From assembly GCA_944548615.1 (NCBI GenBank), contig OX155976.1, positions 5,616,952 to 5,680,951 of the forward strand: a stretch of 64,000 nucleotides of DNA, read 5' to 3'. This DNA is from Micropterix aruncella. Its lineage: Eukaryota > Arthropoda > Insecta > Lepidoptera > Micropterigidae. Positions 10,802-24,722 of the stretch are shown in pieces; the stretch's first letter is position 1; every line of letters begins with the position of its first letter. Position numbers and translations under genes: made by a program. The notes below the pieces were generated by a model. That model ran no database searches and was not told the origin of the DNA. It worked only from the letters and a program-made list of their open reading frames with translations.

Positions 10802-11441
10802 GACCTTACTGGAATCAGCCAGAATGGCGCTGGTCTGGGGTATGGCAGTACAACCACGAGCGACGTGGACTTGAAGAAGTCTCTTTTGCGGGGAGATTAC
10901 GACAGCAAGAGTATGGCTCATGCTATTGGCCTTCAATGCCAATAGCATGAATGATTGGACAACAATTGGGGACTTTTGCATTCCGCCTCCAATGCACTGG
11001 AAGGTAATGCTCTATGACTGGACGCCAGAGATGCTGAAATTTTATTTGAATGCCTTTCAGCATACACTTCCAGACCCCAGTAACCTCGCTCGTTGGAGCT
11101 TTGCCGAGGATAGTTCTTGTCCCCTCTGTAGCAATACCCCTTGCACAGCTAGACACATTCTAGCTGGCTGCAAGGTGGCCTTAGATCAAGGACGGTACAC
11201 TTACCGCCATGACAAAGTTCTCGCTGTTATTCGCGAGGTAATTAGTCTCTCAGTGGCTCGTGCCAACAAGGGTTTGACAGTATCCTCCAAACCCCCAATA
11301 CAGTTTGTGCGGGATGGCTCTAAAGGCAAACAACATTTAACTACAAAACCTTTCTCAATAATCGAGAAAGCTACAGATTGGATTCTGGAGGTTGATTCGG
11401 TCTCTAAGCAGTATAAATTCCCTGAAAGTGAAATGAAATGA
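10802..11441 (+). pseudogene. Retroelement RT C-terminal region with zinc-knuckle, 5' half of split copy
   Basis: The plus frame reads LPDPSNLARW, then a C-X2-C-X8-H-X4-C knuckle (CPLC, RHILAGC) and GRYTYRHDKVL, a signature of the C-terminal part of some non-LTR reverse transcriptases. The frame is damaged near 10920-10948, where a perfect 12-bp hairpin (GCTATTGGC / GCCAATAGC core) sits. The frame stops at 11441; the next part of the protein is found at 13696-14010, beyond a minus-strand LINE. The knuckle probably binds template RNA or target DNA. Confidence 0.65.
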
Positions 11442-11443
11442 AT

Positions 11444-13695
11444 GAAATGAAAATCTCTTCCTTGCACATTAAAATAAGGTACAATGGCGGACTTATTGCT
11501 ACACTACAGCAATATCTTCCAGTCAACCAACATGCTGGTGTGAAAAGAAGAGTAGGCAACAAATTATAGCCTAAAATTAAATTTTAAATTATAGCATATA
11601 ATATACATTGTGTGTGTATCTAAAGTAAAATGTAAATATATAAATAAATTTTTGAGTTTGACATATTATATGTATGTATATGTATATACATACATATTTT
11701 GTTATATTAACAAATAAATAAATAAATAAATAAGTAAATAAATAAACTGCCAAAATAAGGTAAGGAAAGGGAGGGGATAACGGAAAGGTTAGAATTTATG
11801 ATTAATATTTATTGTGAAAGGAAGTGCTTTTTCAATGATTGCTTAAAGGTGAACAGCGAGCTAGCGCCTCGAATAGTTAAAGGAAGCTGATTCCACAGTC
11901 GAGCTGCATGTACGGAGAAGGAGTAGGAAAAAAAAGTGGTATTGTGTTTTGGGATACGTAGGATATTATTCTGACTTGAACGAAGTGGGAGACCATGACT
12001 TCCTAATCCGGTAAAAGCCTCGTTGAGGTAGGAGGGAGATGTAGGGTTGTGTAGGACATTATATAGAAGTGAAAGGATATGCAAATTTCTCCGGTCCCGT
12101 ATACGAAGCCATTGCAATTTTGATCGGTACTCGGAAACATGGTCATACTTCCTCAGATTGAATATGTATCTTATGCAAACGTTCTGTAGGCGCTCAAGTT
12201 TATCCAGTCTGTTTTCGGTGAGATCCAAATATGCGACATCGGCATAGTCTAGTAACGGCAGAAGCAGACTTTGAATTATGGTTTGCTTAGTGCTTACAGG
12301 GAGGAATCTCTGCAACCTCCGAAGGCTATGAAAGCCATTATATATTCGCCTGCTTACTTCTTTGACTTGTGCTTGCCAAGAAAATGTCTCGTCCACGAGT
12401 ATGCCTAAATTCTTTACAACTTTAGGATACCCAATGACGTTGCCCTCGATTTCTACTTGACGTAAAGATGATAGAGAAATAGGAGACAGTAATTGTTGAC
12501 TGCCAATTATAATTGATTGGGTCTTAGTAGGATTTAAGAGAATGCCATGACTTTTAGCCCAAGAAGATATATGGGCAAGAGCCGAGTTCATATCAAGTAT
12601 GGCAGAGTCAATATCGTCCGGTTTTGTGTGGATATAAACTTGTAGATCATCAGCGTAAAGGTGATACGAGGTGGTAAGGTTCTCGGTTATGGGGCTGATA
12701 AATATAGAGAAGAGAAGAGGGGAAAGGACTCCTCCCTGGGGTACGCCGGCAGTAAGGTCGATCAGATCGGTGGAAGTGTCGGCTGATTTAACACACTGTC
12801 GGCGCCCCTTCAGATAAGAGTCAAACCACATTACTGCATCATCTGAGATTTTGAGAGAGTGCAACCGCTCCAGCAATAGGTCAAAATCGACCGTATTAAA
12901 TGCGCTACTGAAATCTAAGAGTGTGAGAATTGTGAGTTTTCTATTGTCCATAGCGCATCTAATGTCATCGGTGACTTTGACCAGAGCTGAGGTAGTGCTG
13001 TGACCAGGGCGAAAACCGGATTGGAGAGAATTAAGTAGTCCATGAGAGACAAGAAAGTGGTTTAGTTGGATGTATGCGACGCGTTCTATAACCTTCGAGA
13101 AAATAGGCAATATAGAAATTGGCCTATAGTCTTTGGGCAGCAGAGGTGAAGATGTTTTAGGTAAGGCGATGATAAAGGCCCGTTTCCAAAGAGTAGGGAA
13201 GCTACGATTTGTGAAAGAGAAGTTAATGATGTGAGTGAGAACTGAAAGAATTGGCTCAGTAATTGGGCTGATAAGTGCAATATTTAAATTGTCACACCCA
13301 GTCGCATTAGTTTGTATTTTTTTGATGATGCGTCGTAGTTCGTATGGCGTGGTGGCCGTGAAATTAAATTGTGTGATAGGTGGTCTCACTCGTTGTCTAA
13401 TGTTATGAATGGATGTTGATTTAATCAATGGGTCAATGCTTGACGGTTGGATGGCAATGTGGGAATTTAGAGCATTGAGATCAACATCCAGGCTTGTAGA
13501 GCTGTTTTTGGACTTTCCCACACCAAAGGACTTAAGAAATTTCCAGGTGTTCTTGGGAGTAGAGTTTAGCAAAGTCCTGCATATGTAGGACCGTTTGGCA
13601 CTTCTGCACAATTGGTTGCATCGATTTCTCTGCAATTTATAAGCTTTCCATAGTTCGGATGCACAGCCCTCCGTCCAGATATAACTCTTTACTCT
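11444..13695 (-). mobile_element. LINE insertion splitting an older retroelement
   Basis: The minus-strand LINE between the two halves of the zinc-knuckle retroelement comprises the RT ORF (11809-13680) and a 3' region. Its TTTA-rich tail on the minus strand corresponds to the AAATAAATA run at 11710-11755. The stretch 11444-11709 is unclear: it may be further 3' UTR or part of another element. The 5' end is truncated, as no endonuclease domain is present. Confidence 0.65.
11809..13680 (-). CDS. LINE reverse transcriptase (5'-truncated ORF2)
   Basis: About 620 uninterrupted codons. There is no ATG at the right-hand end and the frame is open back to about 13690, so this is a truncated ORF2. 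RT landmarks run in order: KDYRPISILP, QSGFRPGHSTTSAL, LLDFSSAFNTVDF, GVPQGGVLSPLLFSIFI, then the catalytic YADDLQVYI, KNLGILVDE and the C-terminal RLWNQLPLTIR block near the stop. This is the usual order of a Jockey/R1/CR1-type RT, which copies element RNA at a nicked target. The endonuclease is missing, so this copy is unlikely to move alone although its RT is intact. A shorter relic with the same C-terminal block is at 26440-26636. Confidence 0.85.
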   Translation of the reverse strand: MWTEGCASELWKAYKLQRNRCNQLCRSAKRSYICRTLLNSTPKNTWKFLKSFGVGKSKNSSTSLDVDLNALNSHIAIQPSSIDPLIKSTSIHNIRQRVRPPITQFNFTATTPYELRRIIKKIQTNATGCDNLNIALISPITEPILSVLTHIINFSFTNRSFPTLWKRAFIIALPKTSSPLLPKDYRPISILPIFSKVIERVAYIQLNHFLVSHGLLNSLQSGFRPGHSTTSALVKVTDDIRCAMDNRKLTILTLLDFSSAFNTVDFDLLLERLHSLKISDDAVMWFDSYLKGRRQCVKSADTSTDLIDLTAGVPQGGVLSPLLFSIFISPITENLTTSYHLYADDLQVYIHTKPDDIDSAILDMNSALAHISSWAKSHGILLNPTKTQSIIIGSQQLLSPISLSSLRQVEIEGNVIGYPKVVKNLGILVDETFSWQAQVKEVSRRIYNGFHSLRRLQRFLPVSTKQTIIQSLLLPLLDYADVAYLDLTENRLDKLERLQNVCIRYIFNLRKYDHVSEYRSKLQWLRIRDRRNLHILSLLYNVLHNPTSPSYLNEAFTGLGSHGLPLRSSQNNILRIPKHNTTFFSYSFSVHAARLWNQLPLTIRGASSLFTFKQSLKKHFLSQ

Positions 13696-14010
13696 CTATC
13701 TCGGAAGGTGGCTCTTATTGTAGAATTAACTGTTCCATGGGAATCAAATATCCCAAAAGACCACGAGTACAAATTAAATAAATACCATGATCTTGCAAAT
13801 GCCGTAACCCGGAACGGCTTCACTGTTCACCTTCACGCGGTGGAAGTTGGCGCTCGTGGCCTGCCAGCTAAATCTCTATTTCACCTCTTTAAAGATCTTG
13901 GCCTTTCCAGAAAAATAATCAACTCTTTCTTAGAAAAATTATCTAAAACTGCGATTTGCGCATCTCAAATTCTATGGCTTCGAAGGGGGAGTGAATGGGT
14001 GGTAAGGTGA
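13696..14010 (+). pseudogene. Zinc-knuckle retroelement, 3' half of split copy
   Basis: In the plus frame ALIVELTVPWE, KYHDLANAV, HAVEVGARGLPAKSL and FKDLGLS form the block that follows the zinc knuckle in this protein type, so it continues the fragment at 10802-11441. The frame stops at 14010. About 140 bp of GC-richer sequence after it (to about 14155) probably belongs to its 3' end. Confidence 0.65.
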
Positions 14011-14159
14011 ACGCTCACATGTGGCAAGACAGCTGTCCTAAACCTACCACAGCCGGTTCGTAAGTCCGGAATCCACTGCTCACCCCCCAGAAGTGTAAAA
14101 AAATAGTATTATGATGGGCCCGACTCCGGTCGGTGAATTCCATGGCAGCTCCGTTTGTA

Positions 14160-14825
14160 TTTATATATATATATTATTAAATAACGCTTTCCCGCAACTT
14201 TCTTGGATTACGACCCTTCCCAGTTTTATGCTCTGCCGGCCTGTATGCCGTTTAATGTTAATTTGACACTTTAAATTTAATTACTTGTGGTTTTATATGT
14301 TGATTTTATCTCTAAATTTTAATACTTTTCACTAATTTTATAATATGCTTCAGCGATGATTGTTGATGTCTACCTATGATTTAGTATACCGGCACCATAG
14401 CCAATAAAGCATAAGTCAACTACAAATAGTTTCTTACTTCTCAGTATCTGTCAGCGATAGCTGTCACCTGTGACGTCACGTGGTTCTGAAAACACCACAA
14501 AACTTATAAGACAAAATATATGTCACATTTGGCACTCGCATTTGCGTGCAATCAGCCGTGGGCACTCGCATTCGCGCGCGTGGCCGAGCAAGTGAGCAGA
14601 CGCATACCTACCTATGTAATACGTATTTCAGTTCGCTTACCTACGTATTTTTAAAATATCATTAGCAATAAAAGGATGTATGTCGTCAAATGGTGTTTTA
14701 GTCAATCTGAAATACTGGTGAAATCTAGTTTCGTCACTTTCTAGTTTATTGACCAATTCACTTCGAGTTCCTCTTACTGTTTTATTGGATACACTCAATA
14801 TTTCCTCTTCTTTCTTTTTTTCTTG
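14160..14825. other. Non-coding flank
   Basis: No supported gene. Contains a short TA run at 14162-14175 and the repeated phrase GGCACTCGCATT with CGCG at 14530-14580. Confidence 0.35.
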
Positions 14826-15052
14826 ACTAGGCTAAACATAAGTAGGTAGGCAATATTTTCCTTAGCATCCGTATCTGAGTCGGACGAAAATATTGTAGAC
14901 AAGTGCGGACGATGACAGCCACCACTAAACTGACACGAAAATTTGTCAGCACGCGCGGCGACACGACACTGTAGTATAAATCACCTGTCCATTGCGTGGG
15001 ACAAGTTTGCAACACGCGGCGTGGCCTTAATATAATTGCGGCTTTACTCATT
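14826..15052 (-). repeat. GC-richer interspersed repeat, copy 2
   Basis: Inverse copy of the repeat at 10444-10610; on the minus strand it starts AAGCCGCAATTATATTA near 15045. Similarity covers about 120 bp and fades after GTCGCCGCGCG. Confidence 0.5.
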
Positions 15053-15124
15053 TATTTTCGCGACACTTGGTTTTATTCTGACGTCATTCTGTTCACAAAT
15101 ATGGAAAAGTTAATAAATCGCGTT

Positions 15125-15520
15125 TTCAACGCGCTTTTATTAGGTCGACCTGATATGTAACTAACTATGTAATGGAATCTAAGGTAACTAATTTAACCAT
15201 CTTCCAAGGATCGTAGCGTCATGAAAATTTGGCAGCTGTATGTAGTTCTGATGACAATACAATAATATGGTACTGTCGAACTGATCTGATGATGGAGGTG
15301 GAAGATATGAACTGGAACTTCTTGATGGAACATCGTATCATAGCTGTGTTTGGACTTGTTAGAAAAGTCTTGGAATGAACTTTGACCACGATTAGGTTTC
15401 AAGGTCTGATGATGAATCCGGAAGACAGGAACTGGCATTCCATGATGGGATATCCTATCATAGTCCTGGAAGACCATTAAAAGCGTGTTTTTAGTGTTTT
15501 TTTAAACTATTAATTTATTT
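15125..15520 (-). repeat. MITE-like repeat family M, copy A
   Basis: Inverse of copies at 19258-19762 and 42941-43327. The ends carry GCGCTTTTATTAGGTCGACC and AAAAGCGTGTTTTTAGTG, so both ends share an inverted ACACGCTTTT core. The inside includes CATCATGGAATG-type direct motifs twice. No ORF. Confidence 0.7.
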
Positions 15521-16184
15521 CGAATATGATTTAGCCGTGGCACCAGCGCTTCAGATACAGCTCGAAGTTTCAATGACGTGTTCAGGACAGACGCCATTAA
15601 AGAAACGCACGTTTTTACACGACTGCCCAACAAAAAAGTAATGTAATGTGTTCAGTTTTCATCTACGTATGTTTTCCGTTTCGTTACTACACCATAACTT
15701 CTAAACACCCGAATTGATTTAGAAGTATTTAGTAGTATTAGAATTGGTATGTCATCCCAAGTGTCATAAGGTGCCTATAGGTACTGTCTAACTATCAAGT
15801 AAATAGTTGTCTAAATGACCAAATCTCCAAATGCCAATAAATTAACATAAATATATCGTGTTTAGTGTCACGTGAAAAGTCTGATTATGTAGATTTCGAA
15901 AATATATATGTATCTATATGTAGAAATGCATAAACCACAAATATTTAATAAAAACCGTTTTTAAAAAAAATTGAAATAGAGTAAGTTCACTTTTATGTAA
16001 CGGCAGTCGTGTTTTTTATTCCATTTAATATAATTTACTTTTTGTTTCAAACGTTTCCGCTATGAAAATTTTGATTTAAAGAACGAGCCCTGTGGATGGC
16101 CGGAAACGCAAGTCGATAATTAAGAATTGAAAACGACAGTGGAAGCGGAACCATCACAAACACGTCAGAGTCAGCCTTTGCTGT
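15521..16184. other. Unassigned AT-rich sequence
   Basis: No gene or definite element. The stretch around 15620-15720 (ACTACACCATAACTTCTAAAC) has the look of an insect interspersed repeat but has no second copy in the window. Confidence 0.3.
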
Positions 16185-16920
16185 AAGCGGGCCCTTGCTG
16201 AGTTGGCCACGAAGACCCATTCTGTTCAGGGTTGGTTACACTCACGGGTCAACACCCATCCGGCGGCCTCCACGCATAAAGTGTGAGCCTGGGTAGGACT
16301 CTGGCCTTAGAGTTAGTTTCCCCTAGGAATCAACCCTCTGGCGCTCCTGGACGGTCTGCGCACCGTGCGGCGTAAACCAATCGACTGTGCACTCTGACTA
16401 ACAGTCGGGGGAGTCTGGAAGCAGTACTGTTTCCTATAGAGCGGGGGTGGTTGCGGACCTTAAGGCGACTGCTATTGAAACGATCATCGGCTACCCGATC
16501 CTGGGTGAACAGCCGGGCAAAGGATGCCGTGGTCCGCGATAGATTCGGTACACACCGTTTCGCCTCTTCGTAAGGGAGAGGACCGCGCAAGCGACCTCGA
16601 ACTCGGAATTAATCGAGAGACTGGAGTAATCTGGTCGTAATTGGAAGTAAGGGCGTGAGTGTAAGCCTGCTGGGTAATACTCCTGGCTATCTCGCGGTTA
16701 AGGCGTTGGCCACTTACGGGCATGTGGCGGAGCTTGACGGTGGACTGTTTTGTCCAAGTCTTCTGCGCTCACTCCAGGGAGATAGAACGACTAATCGTCA
16801 AAACATCCTGAGGTGACGGGTTCGCACGTTGTAGTTGACAACTGTAGTTATACCTTCCTAGGGTGGCGGGTTCGCCCGTAGTAGTTGACCACTCCAAAGT
16901 GGTGAAGTGAGCAAACCTAG
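16185..16920 (+). repeat. GC-rich structured repeat G, copy 1
   Basis: Far richer in GC than its surroundings. Related copies are at 16921-17358, 18040-18590, 26888-27125 and 43918-45330. Conserved phrases include TTGGCCACGAAGACCCATTC, GCGCTCCTGGACGGTCTGCG, AAGTCTTCTGCGCTCA and, near the end, a hairpin CGGG-TTCG-CCCG followed by ACCACT-CCAA-AGTGGT. No long ORF. Origin unknown: it could be a SINE, a structured LINE 5' region or another non-autonomous element. Confidence 0.6.
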
Positions 16921-17358
16921 TGCTAGGGCAAAAAAGTCGTAACCAATCGCGAGACCGGAGTAATTTGGTCGCAATTGGAAGTAAGAGCGTGAGTGTAAGC
17001 CCGCTGGGTAACACACCTGATTATCTCGCGGTTAAGGCGTTGGCCTCTTACGGGCTTGGGGCAGAGCTTGATGGTGGACTGTTTTTGTCCAAGTCTTCTG
17101 CGCTCACTTAAGGGAGACAGAACGACTAATCGTTAAAACTTCCTGAGGTGACGGGCTCGCCCGCTGTAGTTGGCAACTCTAGTTGGTGTAAGTTTGGTGG
17201 TGAACGGTTTCGTGTAGCTTGGGCCACAAGATCCATTTTGTTATCGGATCGGCTCAACTCATGATTCATCTCCTATTTAGAAGCCTCCTCGAGTGGAAGG
17301 CTACCCCGCGTAAGACTCCGTGTCTTAGGCCTCAGATCTGGTGGACCGGTTTCTCTCG
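16921..17358 (+). repeat. GC-rich structured repeat G, copy 2
   Basis: Repeats the second half of copy 1 at once in tandem, then a further 150 bp (TGGGCCACAAGATCCATTTT to about 17358). It abuts the RT relic at 17359 directly. Confidence 0.6.
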
Positions 17359-17790
17359 GCGGTATTTTTTTTGTCCGGAATCCATATTGACTGTCTGAAA
17401 TGACCACAAATTTTTCAAGGAAACCATTTAGTCGTTTTTCGATGACCTTCTCCAAAATTTTTGAGAAATTACTCAGTAGGGCTACGGGTCGATAATTTTC
17501 TACGCTCGAGGGATCGCCCTTTTTTATATATCGGTGTAATCTTGGCTACTTTGTGACAATCTGAAAATATTCCCTCTGAAAAGCTTAAATTGTAAAGATA
17601 TGTTAGACAAGGTGCCAGTGTACACGTTTATGGATTTAAATTACGCTAACAGGTATATCATCGAGACCAGTTGATTTTTTGTTCTTTGGAGAGTCGATGC
17701 ATTTTTCTATTTCTTGATTGTTGATCGATAGTTTGATCCTTATTAAATGTAGTTTATGTAGAACACTTTGGATGCTTTCTATTTTTCTAG
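17359..17790 (-). pseudogene. LINE reverse transcriptase fragment (RT fingers region)
   Basis: Minus-strand pieces in two frames read KKSTGLDDIPVSV, then (after a frame change) PSSVENYRPVALLSNFSKIL, EKVIEKRL and SDSQYGFRTKK. These are RT motifs upstream of the catalytic FADD. The fragment ends abruptly at 17359 where repeat G begins. Confidence 0.75.
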
Positions 17791-18039
17791 TTTTCATATA
17801 TTTTTGTTATTGAATTGCTGATTCTGTATGTTTTCTCATTATTTCTGTTGTTTTTCATTTTTTTAGTTTTTATGTCTTTGTTATTTTTTAATTTCTATGT
17901 TTTTTTTTAATATTAGTTTTTTATAGACTTTTTATAATTTTATGAGTAATTTGAAATGTAATTTTATTTGTAGAAATACCAATTTTATTTGATATGTAAT
18001 TTCTATACCCAATCAATCAATCAATCAATTATTGTATCC
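17791..18039. other. T-rich spacer with (AATC)n
   Basis: T-rich low-complexity DNA ending in AATCAATCAATCAATC at about 18012-18030; nothing else seen. Confidence 0.5.
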
Positions 18040-18590
18040 CGGCGCCACTGGACGGCTTGCGCACCGATCGGCGAAGCCAATCGGTTGTGCATTCTGACGA
18101 ATTACTGAAGGGGTCTGGAGACTATGAAAATACACTGTTTCCTAAGCAGCGGGGTTGATGTTTCACCTGATGTCATGCCACTCTTGAAATGATCTTGGGC
18201 CACGCATTACGGGCAAAGAACGCCCAGGTCCGCGATAAATTCAAACTGAATTACCGCTGTAATACAACAGGTAGAGGTTGCGTAAGCGACTTCGGACCTG
18301 TAGCCAATTGGGAGGATGGAGGTATCCTGAAGGTTAATTCCAGACGGAGATATCCTGCCAAAACTGGTAGTTAGAGGGTGAGGCTGCCCGCTGGTTACCT
18401 TTCCCGGTGCCTTGCCGTAAGGCGTTGGTCTCTAACGGGTTGCTGGTGAACTAGAGAGTAGAATGTCTTGTCCCCAAGTCTTCTACGCTCATCCCACGGC
18501 TGAAAGAATGATCTATATCGTTATACCAGCCTGGGGTGACGGATTCGCCCGTTGAGGTCGACACCGTTATCCTGGTGTAAGTGACTAAAT
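18040..18590 (+). repeat. GC-rich structured repeat G, diverged copy 3
   Basis: Aligns with copies 1 and 2 through GGACGG-TTGCGCACC, AAGTCTTCTACGCTCA and GGTGACGGATTCGCCCGTT. It is clearly older. Its terminal hairpin uses ACACC/GGTGT where other copies have CCACT/AGTGG or CAACT/AGTTG. Confidence 0.6.
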
Positions 18591-18982
18591 AATATTAACT
18601 TATTTGTGTCAAATTGGAAAAGTGAAAAACCTCGAAAAGTGGGTACCGCATGAATTGAGTGAAGCCCATCAGCAAAGATGCAAACAGCAAAGACGGTCGC
18701 GAAATTAGAGGAGCTGCGTCTGGAAGCTCTGTCACCCACCGTACTCTCAGAATCTTGCTATAGCAAGGTGTCTCAGTTAGAACTGATTTTCAGTTTTTTT
18801 TCTGAATTTAGAAAAAATCTATTTTGATGAGGCAGTCAAAAAGAATTCATTGATTCTTGCTCTCAGTTTTTTTTGACCAAAGGAATCAATGTTCTTCCAA
18901 TCAAATGGCTGAAGTGATCGATATCAAAGTTACATACTTCGATTAATTAAATATATAATTTCCAAAACAAAAGCTTTTCATT
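18591..18982. other. Unassigned; short open frame
   Basis: A 49-codon plus frame starts at ATG 18678 (MQTAKTVAKLEELRLEAL). It resembles the start of a gag-like coiled segment but is too short to assign. No other feature. Confidence 0.25.
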
Positions 18983-20270
18983 TTTACTAATATTATAAAG
19001 AAGTAAAGTTTGTAAGTTTGTATTTCTTTATGTAGGAGCTAGTTTCCGAAACTGCTCATCCGATTTAAAAAAATATTTTCTTATTGTAAAGATAAATTAT
19101 CGTTTTTAAGTAAGTATCGTTTTTAAGTAAGTAAGTATTGGTTTTTCAATACGAAATCATGACATTTTTAAATCAAGTCGGAGAAAATGAGCTGCTGAAC
19201 TGTCTATCGGCGTGTGCTGACGTAACGGTTTGATATATGTGACAAGAATGTATGACAATAAATTAATAGTTTAAAAAAAACACTAAAAAACACGCTGTTA
19301 TAAATGCACGTAAAAACCAAAAAATATTTACAAGGGTATATATAATAGGTTTGTTATAACCTTGAAACTTGATCGTGTTCAAAGTCCATTACGTGACCTT
19401 TCTCACAAGTGCAAACACGACTATGATACGATATTCCATCATGGAATGCCAGTTCCTGTCTTCCGGCTTCATCATCAGACCTTGAAACATAATCGTGGTC
19501 AAAGTTCATAACAAGACCTTTCTAACAAGTCCAAACACGGCTATCATACCATGTTCCATCATGAAGTTCCAGTTCATATCTTCCGACTCCATCATCAGAT
19601 CAGTTCGACAGTACCATATTATTGTATTGTCATCAGAACTACATACAGCTGCCAAATTTTCATGACGCTACGATCCTTGGAAGATGGTTAAATTAGTTAC
19701 CTTAGATTCCATTACATAGTTAGTTACATACAGGTCGACCTAATAAAAGCGTGTTAAAAACGTCGGCCTCAAGGAGATCTATAAAAATATCTGCAACGGT
19801 ATATATCCAACTTTTATATTTAACTACAATAACTGCTTTTATATCTCAAAAAAAAAAAAAAGAAAGTAGGTAGGCAAAGTTTGTTAAAGACATAAGCAAT
19901 AAAATTTGAATCTTTAATTAAGTAAATGAATTCATCATCATCGGTGTTAAATTGGGATTAAAATAACCATTTTCTGTAAGTTTTTATGTTTATTTTGAGA
20001 TATAATGGAATTTGTAACGCGTGCAAGCACCTGAAATTACTTAACGAGCGAAGCGGCGCGGTGGTAGGCCTAGAAAGGTTCAGCATAGGTCGGCGGGTAG
20101 CGAGGAACAAGACGCGTACGTCTACGAGATAGATAGCGTGCATCTGAGGGGAGGCGTCTCGCACTATATATCTAAAAGTAGCGTCTAAAAAGGCAACTAA
20201 ACGCCGCCCTTATTAAATTAACAGCTCAAATTGAAACTTTACGTGAAGCGAAGCCGCGGGCAACAGCTAG
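18983..20270 (+). mobile_element. Non-autonomous Helitron
   Basis: The 5' part begins ACTAATATTATAAAGAAGTA with AGTTTGTAAGTTTG, a common insect Helitron head. The 3' end is GAAGCCGCGGGCAACAGCTAG, ending in the CTAG expected of Helitrons (20267-20270). No Rep/helicase coding. A copy of repeat M (19258-19762) is inserted within it. Confidence 0.7.
19258..19762 (+). repeat. MITE-like repeat family M, copy B
   Basis: Starts AATTAATAGTTTAAA and CACTAAAAAACACGC; ends CCTAATAAAAGCGTGTTAAA. It is the longest copy and lies inside the Helitron-like element. Confidence 0.7.
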
Positions 20271-20291
20271 TATTCGATATAGAACGGCAAT

Positions 20292-20322
<31 letters not shown>

Positions 20323-20324
20323 GT

Positions 20325-20795
20325 TAATATTTGATTGGTTTTTTGTAAAATCTTTTTTTAAAGAATTCGTTTAAAGGATGACACTTTGATGAAAAAATAA
20401 AAATAATAAAAGCCACTTACATAGCTGGAAGGTTTTCCCGGACTGGACTGGGAAATGCTTATTGTTTAAACGAGATGTATTCTTGGATGAGTACCACTTT
20501 CGACGGTACACTGTAGGTTTAATGGGATCCCTTTATCGCTAGCGAACGATCACCCTTCATCCACATCTCAAAAACAAAGCGTATCCTTTTGCAAACCAAA
20601 ATAAAATGTCTTTATTAAAGACAAATTTAAGCAAAAAACAATGAAAAAAATCACAATCAATCGTCTCTTAAATGCGGAATGACATTTCGAAAATTCGATT
20701 TGAAATTCGAATATATCCACTCTTTAAAAGGACGATATACGATTGCTGGGCTCGCTATCAGCCAGCTATTAAATGAAAATAAAAATAAAATACTT
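20325..20795 (-). repeat. Diverged unit Q of the palindromic array (exon-like)
   Basis: Aligns along its length with the P units that follow, but is clearly older. On the minus strand it keeps a TTTTTGAG|AT acceptor-like site, a coding-like WMKGDR start and a strong donor GTAAGTGGC. Two in-frame stops and an indel break its reading frame. Confidence 0.55.
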
Positions 20796-20796
20796 C

Positions 20797-23973
<3,177 letters not shown>

Positions 23974-24098
23974 ATCTAATAATTATTGGTAGCGGTTGTA
24001 CCTAGGTTGTCTATCGATGTATACATCAATTTTATTATTTGAAAATCAGTTCGTATTTTTATGTACGATAGAAAAGAATTACATCACTAATTACTTAC

Positions 24099-24260
24099 TG
24101 AAGTGAACGTCTCCAGGGACACCTCCTTTAATCCCAAGGCCATAGTAGCTACTGGTTTGTTGGCCATCATTTGGAATATTAAAAAATCCAATTTAATTTC
24201 GTTGCTTATTTTCATAGTTTCCCAACCGCAAGCGTAACATTCAAAGCCTACGTCTGATGC
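24099..24260 (-). CDS. Odorant receptor (7tm_6), exon 4: C-terminal region
   Basis: 162 nt, 54 codons, phase 0 at both ends. Acceptor ATTTTTAG|GCA at 24261 and donor TCA|GTAAGT at 24098. The product reads FECYACGW, then NKPVATMALGLK and SLETFTS, the hallmark of the conserved C-terminal region of insect odorant receptors just before the last transmembrane segment. Odorant receptors are seven-pass proteins of sensory neurons that act with the co-receptor Orco. It follows exon 3 (29183-29390) in phase. The expected last short exon downstream (left on this strand) was not found; the palindromic array lies there. Confidence 0.8.
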
Positions 24261-24311
24261 CTAAAAATAAATTATAAATTATATTATTAAATTATATAAT
24301 GTAATTATATT

Positions 24312-24668
24312 ATGGATAAAATTAATATTATGGATAAAACTCTGCTAGAGCCATTGCAAGTTAGGCAAAAATTTATACTCAAAATTATTCTCCGCAGACC
24401 ATATCGCCATCCCAGCAATGAACTTTATGTGGAAGCTAAAGTCCTTGATTGTAGGCAACTTTTTTTAAAAACTTCCCTCTTAAAGCTATTTTTGGACAAT
24501 AATTCAAATTTATTAATAATTCATAACCGAAGACCAACAAGACGAGTTTTAGAAAATAGCTTAATAATACCCAGGATGAAAACATCATTTGGACAAAGAC
24601 ATTACTCTTTCATTACTCTTTCATTACAATCTGATGAATATGGAAATAAAAATGAATTTGACATTTAG
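24312..24668 (+). pseudogene. LINE ORF2 C-terminal fragment
   Basis: The frame reads PLQVRQKFILKIILRRPYRHPSNELYVE, then LDCRQL and TSFGQRHYSF, matching the tails of the LINE fragments at 5466, 8757 and 45381. Its 3' UTR was interrupted by a minus-strand retroelement (24723-25779) and resumes at 25792. Confidence 0.7.
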
Positions 24669-24710
24669 GGTATTCAAAAATAAATTAAAGTAATGGTTCT
24701 CGTGTCATGA

Positions 24711-24722
24711 CAGACTAACCAT
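24711..24722. repeat. Target-site duplication, left copy
   Basis: CAGACTAACCAT, identical to 25780-25791. Confidence 0.85.

Noticed and set aside
16330..17111. Short Arg/Ser-rich ORFs in repeat G and its inverse copies
   Set aside because: No conservation of reading frame between copies, while stems are conserved; not coding.
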